A DNA stretch of 64,000 bases from Bacillus sp. JCM 19041 (GCA_001310375.1 BAXC01000005.1:1-64000), one strand, 5' to 3'; counted from the first letter of the stretch, positions 22,808-35,119 are shown. Numbers and translations: made by a program. The notes: generated by a model not told the origin, from the letters alone.

Positions 22808-23251
22808 ATGGATAAAATGGATCGCGACATACTTAAGCTCCTACAAGAAAATGCGCGAATGACAATAAGTGAACTATCAAAGGAGCTATCGCTAAGTAGA
22901 CCAAGCATGTCCGAGCGGCTATTAAGGCTTCAAGAAAAAGGCGTAATTGAAGGCTTTTCGGCTAGGGTGTCGTTAAAAAATATTGGAAAAAATATATTGT
23001 TGCTCATTCAAGTTAGTGGTTTGAAAGTATCACTTCACGAATTTGAGGACATGGTAAAAAGAGAGCATGAGATAATTGAATGCCATCGAGTGACGGGGGA
23101 AGTCAGTTATTTTATCAAGGCAGCGGTTTCAGATGTGAATAGTATGCGGAAACTGATTGATCGTCTTATACCTTATGGAACAATTAATACGTCTACTGTG
23201 TTAAATTCTCCTGTTCCACATCGAGTCATTTTGCCAGATAGTGAGGTTTAA
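22808..23251 (+). CDS. Lrp/AsnC family transcriptional regulator
   Basis: About 147 residues: N-terminal helix-turn-helix (residues 1-60; MDRDILKLLQENARMT) and a RAM/ligand domain with the family feature ECHRVTGEVSYFIKA. Such regulators usually sense amino acids. ATG 22808 is preferred over the adjacent GTG 22805, with AAAAGGTGA upstream. Its divergent neighbour YitT is the simplest target, by position only. Confidence 0.9.
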   Translation: MDKMDRDILKLLQENARMTISELSKELSLSRPSMSERLLRLQEKGVIEGFSARVSLKNIGKNILLLIQVSGLKVSLHEFEDMVKREHEIIECHRVTGEVSYFIKAAVSDVNSMRKLIDRLIPYGTINTSTVLNSPVPHRVILPDSEV

Positions 23252-23328
23252 CTGCGGAAATTCTGCTATACTCAAAAGTAGAGAGAGAGACCGTTCAAAC
23301 CATTGGATAAGGGGTGTAAGAAGCACTT

Positions 23329-24047
23329 ATGGCCAAACGCATTTTAGTTGTAGATGATGAACCTTCGATTTCAACATTGCTTCAATATAACTTGGAGCAA
23401 GCCGGTTTTGAAGTTGAAACAAAAATGGATGGACTCGCTGGATTTGAACGAGCGAAAGAAGTACCGTTTGATTTAATTATTTTGGATTTGATGTTACCGA
23501 ATATGGATGGAATGGATGTTTGCCGTCATTTAAGGCAAGAACAAATCTTTGTCCCAATCTTAATGCTTACTGCAAAAGATGATGAATTTGACAAAGTGTT
23601 AGGCTTGGAGTTAGGCGCAGATGATTACATGACCAAGCCCTTTTCACCACGTGAAGTATCTGCTAGAGTTCGAGCAATTTTACGTAGAGTTGAGCAAACA
23701 CAAGCGACTAAAGACGATGTGGCAGTGAAGGGTAAAGGAAAAGTCATTAAAGATTTAACGATTTATCCTGATAACTACGAGGTGTATGTGAAGCAGAAAT
23801 TATTAACTCTTACACCTAAAGAATTTGAACTGCTTGTTTATTTAGCCGAACATAAGGCAGAGTCCTGACAAGGGACCAATTACTAAATGCAGTTTGGAAT
23901 TACGAGTTTGTTGGTGATACAAGAATTGTTGATGTTCATATTAGCCATTTACGTGAGAAAATCGAACCAAATGCAAAGAAACCAATTTATATAAAGACAA
24001 TAAGAGGACTTGGATACAAGCTGGAAGAACCGGTTGAGAATGAATAG
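23329..24047 (+). CDS. phoP: Phosphate-response regulator PhoP (frameshifted)
   Basis: OmpR-family response regulator for phosphate limitation. Receiver domain with VVDDEP and phospho-acceptor Asp in LIILDLMLPNMDG and the conserved Lys in MTKPF; winged-helix DNA-binding domain after residue 130. A G is missing near 23862; restoring it continues HKGRVLTRDQLLNAVW to VGDTRIVDVHISHLREK and a stop at 24045-24047. About 239 residues. Overlaps phoR by 8 bases. Follows mdh region as in B. subtilis. Confidence 0.94.
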
Positions 24048-25808
24048 CTTCGCAATCGTTTTATTTTTAGTATCATGCTTGTCGTAACAATTGTGCTATT
24101 GGCACTAGGAGTAACGCTTGGTGCATGGTCAAATGAGCGTTATCATGACTTTGTTTCGGAACGTATGAAAAGTGAAACAGCCCTGACATCTTGGGCGGTG
24201 CTTGAGGATGGATTTCCAGATTCAGAAGAAGCTGAACGTGTCGCTCGAGAAGTAGGAGGGCTGTTTGAAGCTCGAATTACTATTTTAGATGAGAATGGTA
24301 CGGTACTCGGCGATTCATGGGCAAATCCAAATGAAATGGAAAACCATCTTGATCGACCTGAAATCCAGCGAGCACTTACAGATGATGAACCAGAATTACG
24401 TTTTAGCGAAACGATAGGTGCTGATTTATTGTATTATGCATTGCCATTGCACATAGATGAACAGCTTGTTGGTTATGTTCGCGTAGGGTTATCGATTGAG
24501 TCATTTAAAGAAATGAACCAAATGGTATGGACAGTTATGGCCGTTAGTTTTATTGCTGCTTTTCTGATCATTTTATTGCTCATTACTCGGATAACGAAAC
24601 AGATTATTCGTCCAATTGATGACGCTACAAAAGCTGCAATTCGATTGGCAGAAGGTGATTATAATACGCGCACATATGAAGACCAACATAAAGAGTTAGG
24701 CCTTCTTGGTAGGTCCATAAATGTATTAGCTTATAATTTGCAACAGCTCTCGCGGCGCCATCAAACCCAGCAGGAGCAAATGGCTGCATTGATTGACCAT
24801 ATGGGTAGTGCTTTATTGTTTATGAACGTTCGTGGTGATGTTGAACTCGTGAACCAAACGACAGAACAGGTCTTTCGTGTCACAAGCAAAGAGCTTATCG
24901 GTAAACCGTATTACGAGGTACTGCCAAGCCAAGGGCTCATTTCGTTCCTGCAATCAGTGTATATGACTGAAAAGAAGCAGCGTAGTCAAATTAATTGGAC
25001 GGAAAATTATATCACAAAGGTATACGATGTTTATGGAGCGCCTGTTTTAGCAAAGTCTGGTCGACTTAGAGGGGTAACGGTTGTTCTTCATGACATCACC
25101 GAACAAAAAAAACTTGAACAAGTGCGGAAAGATTTTGTTGCTAATGTATCTCATGAGTTAAAAACGCCAGTAACATCCATTAAAGGATTTGCTGAAACGC
25201 TTATTGATGGGGCACTTGCTGACCCTGTCGCTTCAAAGCAATTTTCGGAGATCATTTGGAAAGAAAGTGATCGACTGCAAATGTTGATTATTGATCTACT
25301 TGAGTTATCAAAAATTGAAAATGCGCAGTTTCAATTGAATGTAGAACAAATTTCTTTACGGGAGATAACAGAAGAAGCAGTTGCTTTGCTTGATTCAAAA
25401 GCAGTAGAAAAAGAAATGGATTTAACAGTGAAGGAAACAGGGAGTTCGATTATTGAGGGTGATGCTCAACGGTTAAAGCAAATTATTATCAATTTGGTGA
25501 CAAACGCAATTGCTTACACGCAGTCAGGTGGATGCGTTGAGGTATCATTGATTGAGAAAAAAGAAGAAGTTGAACTTCAAGTGAAAGACACGGGTATTGG
25601 TATCCAACCGCAAGAAAAGCAACGGATTTTTGAACGGTTTTATCGCGTTGATCGTGCAAGAAGCCGTAATTCAGGTGGTACTGGTTTAGGGTTGGCAATT
25701 GTTAAACATTTGGCAGAAGCTCACTATGCAAAATTAGAAGTTGAAAGTGAAGAAGGGGTTGGAACGACCTTTATTGTGTCATTCCCTAAGCGTCATATGC
25801 AATCTTAA
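24040..25808 (+). CDS. phoR: Phosphate sensor histidine kinase PhoR (frameshifted at N-terminus)
   Basis: Membrane sensor kinase that phosphorylates PhoP. Two transmembrane segments (about 8-30 and 165-185) flank an extracytoplasmic domain; then HAMP, PAS (about 245-350), HisKA with VSHELKTPVTS, and HATPase with N, G1 (DTGIGI) and G2 (GGTGLGLAI) boxes. A missing T near 24051 hides the true start: ATG 24040, inside the end of phoP, gives MNSFRNRFIFSIMLVVTIV. About 589 residues. Confidence 0.93.
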
Positions 25809-25915
25809 CCATATCTTTACAATCTGTTTATACCGTGTTTACGTAATCGTTTTAAACTAAACTAGAACGGTTAATAAAAAGGTCAGCGCACCCTCTGCTG
25901 ATCGACCCTATGTTA

Positions 25916-25946
25916 AGACAAGAGCCAACGGCTCTTGTCTCTTTTT
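25916..25946 (+). terminator. Terminator of phoPR
   Basis: AGACAAGAGCC / GGCTCTTGTCT with a 3-base loop, followed by CTTTTTCTTTT. Confidence 0.85.
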
Positions 25947-26040
25947 CTTTTACGTACGTTCGTTCCCGTTTCTTTTTCCTTTCAAGCTCGATATGGTACA
26001 ATGGTTACACATGTATAGACGAGAAAGGGGCAGATCCCGC

Positions 26041-28673
26041 GTGAAGAAATTAGTTCTTATTGACGGCAATAGCATTGCCTACCGAGCCTTTTTTGCATTG
26101 CCGTTGCTTAGCAATGAGAAGGGTGATTATACAAATGCTGTTTATGGCTTTACTACAATGTTATTAAAAGTTTTGGAGGATGAAAAGCCAACGCATTTAT
26201 TAGTCGCATTTGATGCGGGTAAATCGACATTCCGCCATAAAACATACACAGCTTATAAGGGAACAAGGCAGAAAACGCCATCCGAGTTGTCAGGACAAAT
26301 TCCATTGATTCATCAAATGCTTGATGCATTCTCAATTAAACGTTTCGAAGCAATTGATTACGAAGCGGATGATATTATTGGGACTGCCGCGACAAAAGCA
26401 GCAAAAGACGGGTATGAAGTTGTTGTAATTACTGGTGATAAAGACTTGTTACAGCTCGTTGGGGATAATGTTGAAGTTGTGCTAACAAAAAAAGGAATCA
26501 CAGAAGTAGATCGATATAACGAAGCGAAAATTGATGAACGCTACGGTTTAAAGCCAAAACAGATCATTGATTTAAAAGGGTTGATGGGCGATACATCAGA
26601 CAATATTCCTGGGGTGCCTGGCGTTGGTGAAAAAACGGCACTCAAGCTTCTGGGAGAATTTAAGGATGTTGAAACGGTGCTAGGCTCGATCGAAAAAGTG
26701 TCTGGTAAAAAGCTAAAGGAACGTCTAGAAGAAAATAAAGAACAAGCACTGCTTAGTAAAGAGCTAGCAACAATCAAACTTGATGTGCCGTTAGAAGAAA
26801 AGATAAGTGGACTAGCTTATGAAGGTTATGATTATAAGGATGCAAGAGAAGCATTTAAACAACTTTCTTTTACTTCTTTACTAAGTCGTTTAAAAGGTGG
26901 CGAGAACGAAGAGGATACTCTGGTGGAAATGGAAGACTTGTCTTTTGAAATCATCGAAGAACCGACAGCGAATCATTTCGAGTCTCCTTCCGCGCTCGTT
27001 GTTGAGGTCTTAGGAGAACACTACCATCAAGTAGATATAGTCGGAATCTCTATAGTCAATAAAAACGGTCAGTTTTATATTCCGACAAGCGTAGCAGTAG
27101 AGTCAGACTTGTTTAAAGCGTATATGAAATCAGAAAGTGAAAAGAAATGGTTATTTGATGCAAAAAAAGCAGTAGTAGCTCTTGCTTGGCAAGGGATTGA
27201 ATTGAATGGTGTAGATTTTGATTTACAGATGGCTTCTTACTTACTTGATCCGTCGTTGTCTTCTCATGAAATTAGTGATATTTCTACCAGAAAAGGGACA
27301 GGTAGTGTACAAGAGGATGAGACCGTGTACGGGAAAGGAACAAAACAAGCGATTCCAGATGAAAAAGTGCTTGCGGAACATCTTTGTCGAAAAGCGCATG
27401 CCATGTTTCAGTTAAAGGAACCACTTGAAAAAGAATTGCGGGAAAACGAGCAATATGAACTTCTATTTGACTTGGAAATGCCACTATCGGTTGTTCTCGG
27501 TAGAATGGAAAAAGAAGGCGTTCGTGTTGACCGTGATCAATTAATTGCAATGGGCGATGATCTATCAGAACGATTAGCTTCTCTAGAAAATAAAATTCAT
27601 GAAGAAGCAGGGGAATCGTTTAACATTAATTCTCCTAAACAACTTGGACATATTTTATTTGAAACACTCGGTTTGCCACCTGTGAAAAAAACAAAGACTG
27701 GTTATTCAACAAGTGCGGACGTGCTTGAGAAACTGGCTGGTTCCCATCCAGTTATTGAACATATACTTCTTTACAGACAGCTTGGTAAACTTCATTCCAC
27801 GTATATAGAAGGTTTGTTGAAAGTCGCTGACGAAAAGACAAATAAAGTTCATACACGCTTTAATCAAGCATTGACTCAAACAGGGCGCTTGTCATCAACG
27901 GATCCTAACTTGCAAAACATCCCAATTCGTTTAGAAGAAGGGCGGAAAATCCGTAAAGCTTTTGTTGCTTCAAAGGAAAATTGGTCCATTGTTTCTGCTG
28001 ATTATTCCCAAATTGAACTTCGAGTTCTTGCTCACATTTCTGGGGATGAACGAATGAAGGAAGCATTCTTAGAAGATATGGATATTCATACGAAAACAGC
28101 TATGGACGTTTTTCATGTTGGGCATGAAGAGGTTACTGATCTAATGAGAAGAAGTGCAAAAGCAGTTAACTTTGGAATTGTTTATGGGATAAGTGATTAT
28201 GGTCTCTCACAAAACTTAGACATTACAAGGAAAGAAGCAAAAGAATTTATTGATCGCTACTTGTCGAGTTATCCGGATGTAAAAGCGTATATGGAAAATG
28301 TCGTTAATGAAGCAAAGGAAAAAGGATATGTACAGACGTTATTAGCGCGTCGTCGTTATTTGCCAGAGCTTGCAAGTCGGAATTTTAACCAACGAAGTTT
28401 TGCAGAACGTACAGCAATGAACACACCAATCAAGGAACGGCCGCTGATATTATTAAACTGGCGATGGTACAAATGAGCAAGAGACTTGAGAAATCAGACC
28501 TGAAAGCTACAATGCTCTTGCAAGTGCATGATGAATTGATTTTTGAAGTTGCTAAGGAAGATGTAGAAGCATTAAAGGAAATGGTTGTTGATGTAATGGA
28601 GAATGCGCTTGAACTAGATGTGCCGCTGAAGGTTGATGTATCAAGTGGAGCATCTTGGTACGATGCGAAGTAA
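26041..28673 (+). CDS. polA: DNA polymerase I (frameshifted)
   Basis: Repair and Okazaki-fragment polymerase. N-terminal 5' nuclease (1-290, with DGNSIAYRAFFALP), a vestigial 3'-5' exonuclease domain lacking the metal-binding acidic set (as usual in Bacillus), and the family A polymerase with DPNLQNIPIR, SADYSQIELRVLAH and QVHDELIFEV. A C is missing near 28430 (NTPIQGTAADIIKLAM restored). Corrected length about 877 residues. The frame opens at 25993 but GTG 26041 with AAAGGGG upstream gives the family start. Confidence 0.95.
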
Positions 28674-28684
28674 GGAGAAATGAA

Positions 28685-29509
28685 ATGCCTGAATTACCTG
28701 AAGTAGAAACGGTTCGTCGCACGCTTTTGCAGCTTGTTGTTGGAAAAACAATTAAAGATATTGAAGTGGGTTGGCCGAAAATAATAAAAGAACCAGACGA
28801 TATCCAGCAATTTAATCTTCTGCTTGCTGGTCAAACAATTGAAGATGTGAAACGTAGAGGGAAATTCCTGCTGTTTTTTTTGACAGACCATGTTCTTGTC
28901 TCCCATTTGCGAATGGAAGGGCGTTATGGACTTTATAATCCAAACGAAGAAAAATCGAAACATACACATGTTACCTTTTCGTTTACTGATGGGACTGAAT
29001 TGCGATATGCAGATGTAAGGAAGTTTGGGACGATGCATGTTTTTACAAAAGGAGACGAAGAAACAGTTATGCCATTGTCTCAACTAGGTGTTGAACCGTT
29101 CTCTGATCAGTTTACTATTGATGTATTAACTCAAGCGTACGAAAAGTCAAATCGGGCGATAAAAACCGCATTGCTTGATCAAAAAACGGTTGTAGGATTA
29201 GGGAATATTTATGTCGATGAGGCCCTGTTCCGTGCAGGTATTTTGCCAGAGCGAGTTGCTTCATCTCTTAGTGCCGAAGAAATGGCGTTGTTATATACGG
29301 AAATCAAACAGACGCTGCAAGAAGCTGTGGACGCAGGGGGAAGCTCAATTAAGTCATACGTCAACGGTCAAGGGGAAATGGGGATGTTTCAACAAAGCTT
29401 GAACGTCTACGGGAAAAAAGGGGAGCCATGCACGAAATGTGGCTCCTTAATCGAGAAAACGGTTGTTGGAGGCAGAGGTACTCACTTTTGTCTTAACTGC
29501 CAGCATTAA
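28685..29509 (+). CDS. mutM: Formamidopyrimidine-DNA glycosylase
   Basis: Base-excision repair enzyme for 8-oxoguanine and formamidopyrimidines with AP lyase activity. ATG 28685 exposes the catalytic N-terminal Pro (PELPEVE). The conserved Lys in GKFLLF, the H2TH helix region (GLGNIYVDEALF) and the C-terminal zinc finger with CTKC and CLNC are all present. Intact, 274 residues. AAGGAG precedes it; polA lies directly upstream as in B. subtilis. Confidence 0.96.
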   Translation: MPELPEVETVRRTLLQLVVGKTIKDIEVGWPKIIKEPDDIQQFNLLLAGQTIEDVKRRGKFLLFFLTDHVLVSHLRMEGRYGLYNPNEEKSKHTHVTFSFTDGTELRYADVRKFGTMHVFTKGDEETVMPLSQLGVEPFSDQFTIDVLTQAYEKSNRAIKTALLDQKTVVGLGNIYVDEALFRAGILPERVASSLSAEEMALLYTEIKQTLQEAVDAGGSSIKSYVNGQGEMGMFQQSLNVYGKKGEPCTKCGSLIEKTVVGGRGTHFCLNCQH

Positions 29510-29570
29510 CATTGACTAAGTCCCCTCCATATACTATTTGCAAATGTTGAAATAGGCAGGAGGGTTTTCT

Positions 29571-30194
29571 TTGTCAGCATTAATTATGCTCGCTGTGGCA
29601 CTAAGCCTTGATAGTTTTGGCGTGGGATTGACTTATGGCATGCGGCGCATCAAAATCCCGTTGCTTTCGTTATTGTTTATCGCAGCGTGTTCTGGTGCTT
29701 CTATATTAATTGCAATGAGTGTAGGAACAGCGTTGTCCGCGTGGTTATCACCACAATTTGCAGAAGCAACAGGAGCTATCATCCTCATTGTGATTGGATG
29801 TTGGGCGTTATTCGAAACGTATAGACCAAAAAAAGAACGAGTTGAAAAATCTGGACGTACGGGTGTTGATTTTACGATCCGAATGTTTGGGTTTGTTATT
29901 CATATTTTACGCGACCCAGAAACGGCAGATATCGACTCGTCGGGAACGGTAACAGGGAAAGAAGCTTTTCTGCTCGGATTAGCTTTATCCTTAGATGCAT
30001 TTGGTGCGGGAATTGCGGCTGCATTAATGGGTTTCTCACCGGTTGGTTTGGCTTTATCAGTCGCTGTATTAAGCGCATTATTTGTTTCGTTAGGTACCTT
30101 TGGTGGTTATCAAATGGCTCATTTAAAATGGGTTAGGCGAATGTCTTTTATTCCTGGGTTGTTATTGATTATTATTGGTGTATTAAAATTGTAG
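29571..30194 (+). CDS. ytaF: Sporulation membrane protein YtaF (MntP-like)
   Basis: A 207-residue membrane protein of the MntP/YtaF group with about six hydrophobic helices. Two copies of the Asp-containing motif LALSLDSFGVG / LALSLDAFGAG mark an internal duplication, as in manganese exporters. In Bacillus YtaF is sporulation-linked. The start is TTG 29571 with GCAGGAGGG upstream. Between mutM and coaE as in B. subtilis. Confidence 0.88.
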   Translation: MSALIMLAVALSLDSFGVGLTYGMRRIKIPLLSLLFIAACSGASILIAMSVGTALSAWLSPQFAEATGAIILIVIGCWALFETYRPKKERVEKSGRTGVDFTIRMFGFVIHILRDPETADIDSSGTVTGKEAFLLGLALSLDAFGAGIAAALMGFSPVGLALSVAVLSALFVSLGTFGGYQMAHLKWVRRMSFIPGLLLIIIGVLKL

Positions 30195-30213
30195 CAAGGG
30201 AGTGGAGAGAATC

Positions 30214-30807
30214 GTGAAAATTGGATTGACTGGCGGTATTGCAAGTGGTAAATCCCTTGCTTCCACTTACTTAAAGGAAAAGGGCGTACCTGTTATTGAT
30301 GCTGATGTGATTTCACGACAAGTTGTAGAGCCTGGAGAACCGGCTTTAGGTCAAATTATTCATGCATTTGGTCGTGAAATTCTGACGGATGAAGGTACTT
30401 TAGATAGAAAGGCGCTAGGTTCAATTATTTTTGCTGATGAAGACAAGCGGAAGATCTTAAATAACATCGTACATCCTGCCGTTCGAACAGAAATGAAGCG
30501 ACAATCAGATGAATTTGTTCGAGCTGGGCAGCCTCTTATTGTGCTTGATATACCTCTGTTAATAGAAGGGGAATTGTTTTATTTAGTTGATGAAGTTTGG
30601 GTTGTCTATATAGACAGACAAACCCAATTAATGCGATTGATGAAGCGAGATGAGTCAACGGAGGAAGATGCGATGCAACGAATTGCTTCTCAACTCCCAT
30701 TAGAAGAAAAAAGAAAGAAAGCTGATGTTGTTATTGATAATCGAGGATCGAAAGAAGAGACGTATGATCAGCTTGATCAAGCTCTAAAAAAAGTCGCTTT
30801 TACATAA
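30214..30807 (+). CDS. coaE: Dephospho-CoA kinase
   Basis: Last step of coenzyme A synthesis. P-loop GGIASGKS at residues 6-13, then DADVISRQV and LDIPLLIEG, the usual CoaE pattern. 197 residues. GTG 30214 fits the family N-terminus (MKIGLTGG); a longer start at 30202 would overlap the ribosome binding site AAGGGAG. Intact. Confidence 0.95.
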   Translation: MKIGLTGGIASGKSLASTYLKEKGVPVIDADVISRQVVEPGEPALGQIIHAFGREILTDEGTLDRKALGSIIFADEDKRKILNNIVHPAVRTEMKRQSDEFVRAGQPLIVLDIPLLIEGELFYLVDEVWVVYIDRQTQLMRLMKRDESTEEDAMQRIASQLPLEEKRKKADVVIDNRGSKEETYDQLDQALKKVAFT

Positions 30808-30821
30808 AGCGGCTCTTTTTT
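30792..30821 (+). terminator. Terminator after coaE
   Basis: AGTCGCTTT / AAAGCGGCT (one G-T pair) with four-base loop and T6 tail; the left arm overlaps the coaE 3' end. Confidence 0.75.
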
Positions 30822-30928
30822 GCGCCTAAATTAAAAATAATTGATGATTAATTGTGTATTTATGTTATACTAATTCATAGAATAACAGTAAAAATGATGT
30901 CATATTTCAGACCGAAAGGATGAAATCG

Positions 30929-31961
<1,033 letters not shown>

Positions 31962-32018
31962 TATAAAACCAAATTTCTAAAGAATACAGTTGCATTCATT
32001 ATATAAAACAAGTATACT

Positions 32019-32056
32019 GAATCCCGTGAGTTCGTTTAAAAACGGGATTCGTTTTT
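32019..32056 (+). terminator. Terminator of gapB
   Basis: GAATCCCGT / ACGGGATTC, 14-base loop, followed by GTTTTTCTT. Confidence 0.75.
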
Positions 32057-32068
32057 CTTGCAGCATGG

Positions 32069-32156
32069 GTTAGGACCTCTTAGGACTAACTTTCCCCCTG
32101 TACGAAGGCGATCCTACATGCACTTTTGATGCATGGCGAATTTCGATAAAGGGGGA
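32069..32156 (+). promoter_or_regulatory. Folded 5' leader of speD that pairs with its ribosome binding site
   Basis: Three helices can be drawn: GTTAG/CTAAC (32069-32073 with 32086-32090) with an inner CCT/AGG; TCCCCCT (32093-32099) with AGGGGGA (32150-32156), which covers the speD ribosome binding site; and inside it CATGCA/TGCATG (32117-32122 with 32130-32135). No Rfam class recognised by eye. Confidence 0.4.
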
Positions 32157-32163
32157 TGTTTAA

Positions 32164-32556
32164 ATGGATACAATGGGTCGTCATGTCATTTCAGAGCTTT
32201 GGGGTTGTGACATAGAAAAATTGAACAATATGGAGTTTATTGAGCAAGTATTTGTAAATGCCGCATTAAAAGCGGGCGCAGAGGTAAGGGAAGTTGCTTT
32301 TCACAAGTTTGCTCCTCAAGGGGTTAGTGGAGTCGTTATTATTTCTGAATCACACTTAACCATTCACAGTTTTCCTGAACATGGCTATGCAAGCATTGAC
32401 GTGTATACATGTGGGCCAGTAATTGATCCAAATGTTGCAGCTGATTTTATTGCAAAAGAGCTAAATGCAAAAACAAGCGAAGTGCTTGAATTGCCTCGTG
32501 GAATGGGTCCAATTAAAGTTGACAAACGAGTTGAAATGAGCCAAAGTGCTCGTTAA
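32164..32556 (+). CDS. speD: S-adenosylmethionine decarboxylase proenzyme
   Basis: Makes decarboxylated SAM for spermidine synthesis. Autocleavage at Glu62-Ser63 within [15 protein letters not shown] creates the pyruvoyl cofactor. 130 residues, class 1B bacterial type, intact. ATG follows AAAGGGGGATG. Downstream of gapB as in B. subtilis. No spermidine synthase gene is in the window. Confidence 0.95.
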   Translation: MDTMGRHVISELWGCDIEKLNNMEFIEQVFVNAALKAGAEVREVAFHKFAPQGVSGVVIISESHLTIHSFPEHGYASIDVYTCGPVIDPNVAADFIAKELNAKTSEVLELPRGMGPIKVDKRVEMSQSAR

Positions 32557-32564
32557 ATAAATGG

Positions 32565-32590
32565 AAAGCGCCAATAGTGGCGCTTTTTTT
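32565..32590 (+). terminator. Terminator of speD
   Basis: AAAGCGCCA / TGGCGCTTT with a 4-base loop and T-run. Confidence 0.85.
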
Positions 32591-32713
32591 AGTTGGTGTG
32601 GTTGTAGATAAACGCTGAATAACAATTCTCACTTTAAGGAAACATATTCTGTCGCATGGCTTGAGTTATGGTATTATAAAGGAAAATGCCTTGTAAAGGG
32701 AGTTGAGGTAAAC

Positions 32714-33115
32714 GTGGGCATCCGTGACACATTTAACCGAATGATTAGTACGAGAACAGAAACAGGTGAAGAACATCCAGTAAAAGAGTTGCAAACGCGG
32801 TACTACAAAACGACAAAGGATAAAGCCATGCGTGCAGTAGAAGACGTTGTCAAAAAGCGTGGGTTTACGATCAAACGAAGCGAGGAAGATCGCGGCGAGA
32901 TCGTCGCGCAAACAAATTCAGGTAAAAAAGTATTACTTGTTGTCTCGGTCATTACTGTTAAACCTTATCGTACAGCAATTGATTTTTCTTGTGCAACGGA
33001 AACCGCATTACCGAGTGATTTTGGTTATAGTAGAAAACTGACATTAACGCTTTATAAAGAACTAGATCAGTCACTACCATATGTCGGTTCAGCACTTGGT
33101 AGCGAGCTTTTATAA
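32714..33115 (+). CDS. Conserved hypothetical cytosolic protein
   Basis: A 133-residue soluble protein with an N-terminal basic/acidic region (residues 1-50) and an alpha/beta C-terminal half. No transmembrane segment or signal peptide. GTG 32714 follows AAAGGGAG. Proteins like this occur just upstream of nrdR in several Bacillus as I recall, but I cannot assign a function. Confidence 0.7.
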   Translation: MGIRDTFNRMISTRTETGEEHPVKELQTRYYKTTKDKAMRAVEDVVKKRGFTIKRSEEDRGEIVAQTNSGKKVLLVVSVITVKPYRTAIDFSCATETALPSDFGYSRKLTLTLYKELDQSLPYVGSALGSELL

Positions 33116-33193
33116 ATGCTTGCCACGTAAGTGTTTTTTTACTATGATAGTGTAAACGAATAATGTCCATGTGGCACAGATGGAGATGATGAA

Positions 33194-33649
33194 ATGCGAT
33201 GTCCCAAATGTCACCATAACGGAACAAGAGTTCTTGATTCGCGGCCCAGCGATGAAAGTCGCTCAATCAAGCGGCGACGAGAGTGCGAGCATTGCTTGCA
33301 GCGTTTCACTACTTTTGAAACAGTTGAAGAGACACCTTTATTAATTGTAAAGAAGGACGGCATGCGTGAAGAGTTCAGTAAAGAAAAAATGTTGCGCGGT
33401 CTCGTAAGGGCATGTGAGAAAAGGCCTGTCCCAATTGAAACGTTAGAGGAAATTGTTGTTCAAGTGGAACGTGCTTTACGCAATGAAGGTGAAAAAGAAG
33501 TACGGAGTCAAGATGTAGGTGAACGTGTGATGGAACGTTTAGCGACAGTTGATGATGTAGCCTACGTTCGATTTGCATCTGTATATAGACAATTTAAAGA
33601 CATTAATGTATTTATAAAAGAACTAACGGATTTAATGAATAAAAACTAA
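33194..33649 (+). CDS. nrdR: Transcriptional repressor NrdR
   Basis: Zinc-ribbon and ATP-cone repressor of ribonucleotide reductase genes, responsive to dATP/ATP. Zinc ligands Cys3, Cys6, Cys31 and Cys34; ATP-cone from about residue 48. 151 residues, intact. Adjacent to dnaB-dnaI as in B. subtilis (ytcG), linking nucleotide supply and replication initiation. Confidence 0.96.
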   Translation: MRCPKCHHNGTRVLDSRPSDESRSIKRRRECEHCLQRFTTFETVEETPLLIVKKDGMREEFSKEKMLRGLVRACEKRPVPIETLEEIVVQVERALRNEGEKEVRSQDVGERVMERLATVDDVAYVRFASVYRQFKDINVFIKELTDLMNKN

Positions 33650-33652
33650 AAG

Positions 33653-33687
33653 GAGCTAAAGCGGAGCTGCGCTTTAAGCTCTTTTTT
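33653..33687 (+). terminator. Terminator after nrdR
   Basis: Long imperfect hairpin GAGCTAAAGCG / CGCTTTAAGCTC followed by T6, 20 bases before dnaB. Could act as an attenuator for dnaBI if transcription comes from nrdR. Confidence 0.65.
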
Positions 33688-33707
33688 GCCGAAAGGAGCG
33701 AACTTTC

Positions 33708-35119
33708 ATGACATGGCATTGGAAAGAAGTGTTGCCAGTTGATCCATTCTCTGTTCGCTTAGCTGATTTTATTACTGATGTTGACCTCCACTTACTTGCC
33801 TTGCTGTATCAACCTCTAATTGGTGCAAAAGCGACTGGCTTGTATCGAAGCCTTCTTGCTCAACTACCAGCAGGGATGTTCACAAGTGATCGCCATACGC
33901 ATCAGCATTTAAGTTTAATGCTTGGGCAAGATATGGCAGAGTTACTGGAGGCACGCAAGAAACTCGAAGCAATTGATTTATTAAGGACGTATCAGCGTAA
34001 AGATGAGCAAGAGCGTTTTTTTCGTTTATGAATTGCAGCCGCCGATGAAGCCACACGTTTTTTTTTAATGATGATGTTCTTAGTGTATTCCTCTTTAACC
34101 GTCTAGGGAAAAAAGGCTATCGCGCGATTAGAGAGCGGTTTTTACTGGAGAGAATAGACTATACAGCATTCGAAGAAGTGACACATTCTTTTTCGGACGT
34201 ATTCACATCTTTAACTCATTCAGAAATGCAACCCAAATTGATGGATGAGGACGACGAAGCATTTAATAGAGACCAAACCGAAGTGATTGGTCGTGAAAAG
34301 GTAGGTCTTGCGTTTAAAGGGTTTGATTTTGATTTAATGAAGCAAGCGTTATCTAGCTTTGTTGTCCCGGATGAACTTCTGACAGATGATATCATTGATT
34401 TAATAAATAAGCTTGCATTTGTTTATCAAGTAGAACCACTCACAATGGCGAATTTAATTGAACGTGCTGCGCTAGGGGAATCGCTGCAAGCAAATGATTT
34501 GAGGGAGACCATTCAAACATGGTACAAGCTTGAAAGTAGTTCTCAAGCCCCTGCACTTGGTTTGCGGAGTCAACCAGTAGGGCAGAGGACTGTAGTGAAG
34601 GAACCGACAAATGAAGGAGAGCGGGTAACACTTTTTTATGAGGAAACAGCGCCGATTACCTTATTAGAAATGAGACAGGATGGCGCTTCGGTGGCACCAG
34701 CCGACGTTAAAATTATTGAAGAGCTTATTGTTGATTATATGCTTAACCCAGGTGTCGTCAACGTCATGATAGATTCCGTTTTATTTCGAAATGATATGAA
34801 ATTATCAAGACCGTTTATGTTAAAAATCGCTGGACACTGGAAGCGAAAGAAAATAAAAACAGTACCAGAAGCGATGCGCCTTGTAAAAGAAGACAAGCAA
34901 AAACAAGCAGAAGCGGCGACGAAGAAAACAAATACGTCAAGGCGAAACTCTCGGCAAGATAAGTTGCCCAAATGGCTTGTCCAAGAGCAGAGTGAGAAAG
35001 CTAATCAAGTTTCAAGCAATGAATTAGAAGAGCCAGAAGATGTCCAGGCTGCGAAGCAAGAAATAGCAAGCTTGATGGAAGAAAGAAAAAGACGAAGAGC
35101 TCAGAAAGGGGAAAGCTAA
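33708..35119 (+). CDS. dnaB: Replication initiation and membrane attachment protein DnaB (two frameshifts)
   Basis: Gram-positive primosome protein that with DnaD and DnaI loads the DnaC helicase. DDBH1-like N-terminal winged helix, and a C-terminal DDBH2 domain (about 300-400) followed by a charged tail. Two extra T, one near 34019 and one in a T9 run near 34063, split the gene; removal restores QERFFVYELQPPMKPHVFF and NDDVLSVFLFNRLGKKGYRAI (cited in part). Corrected length about 469 residues. Its stop overlaps the dnaI start (TAATG). Confidence 0.9.
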
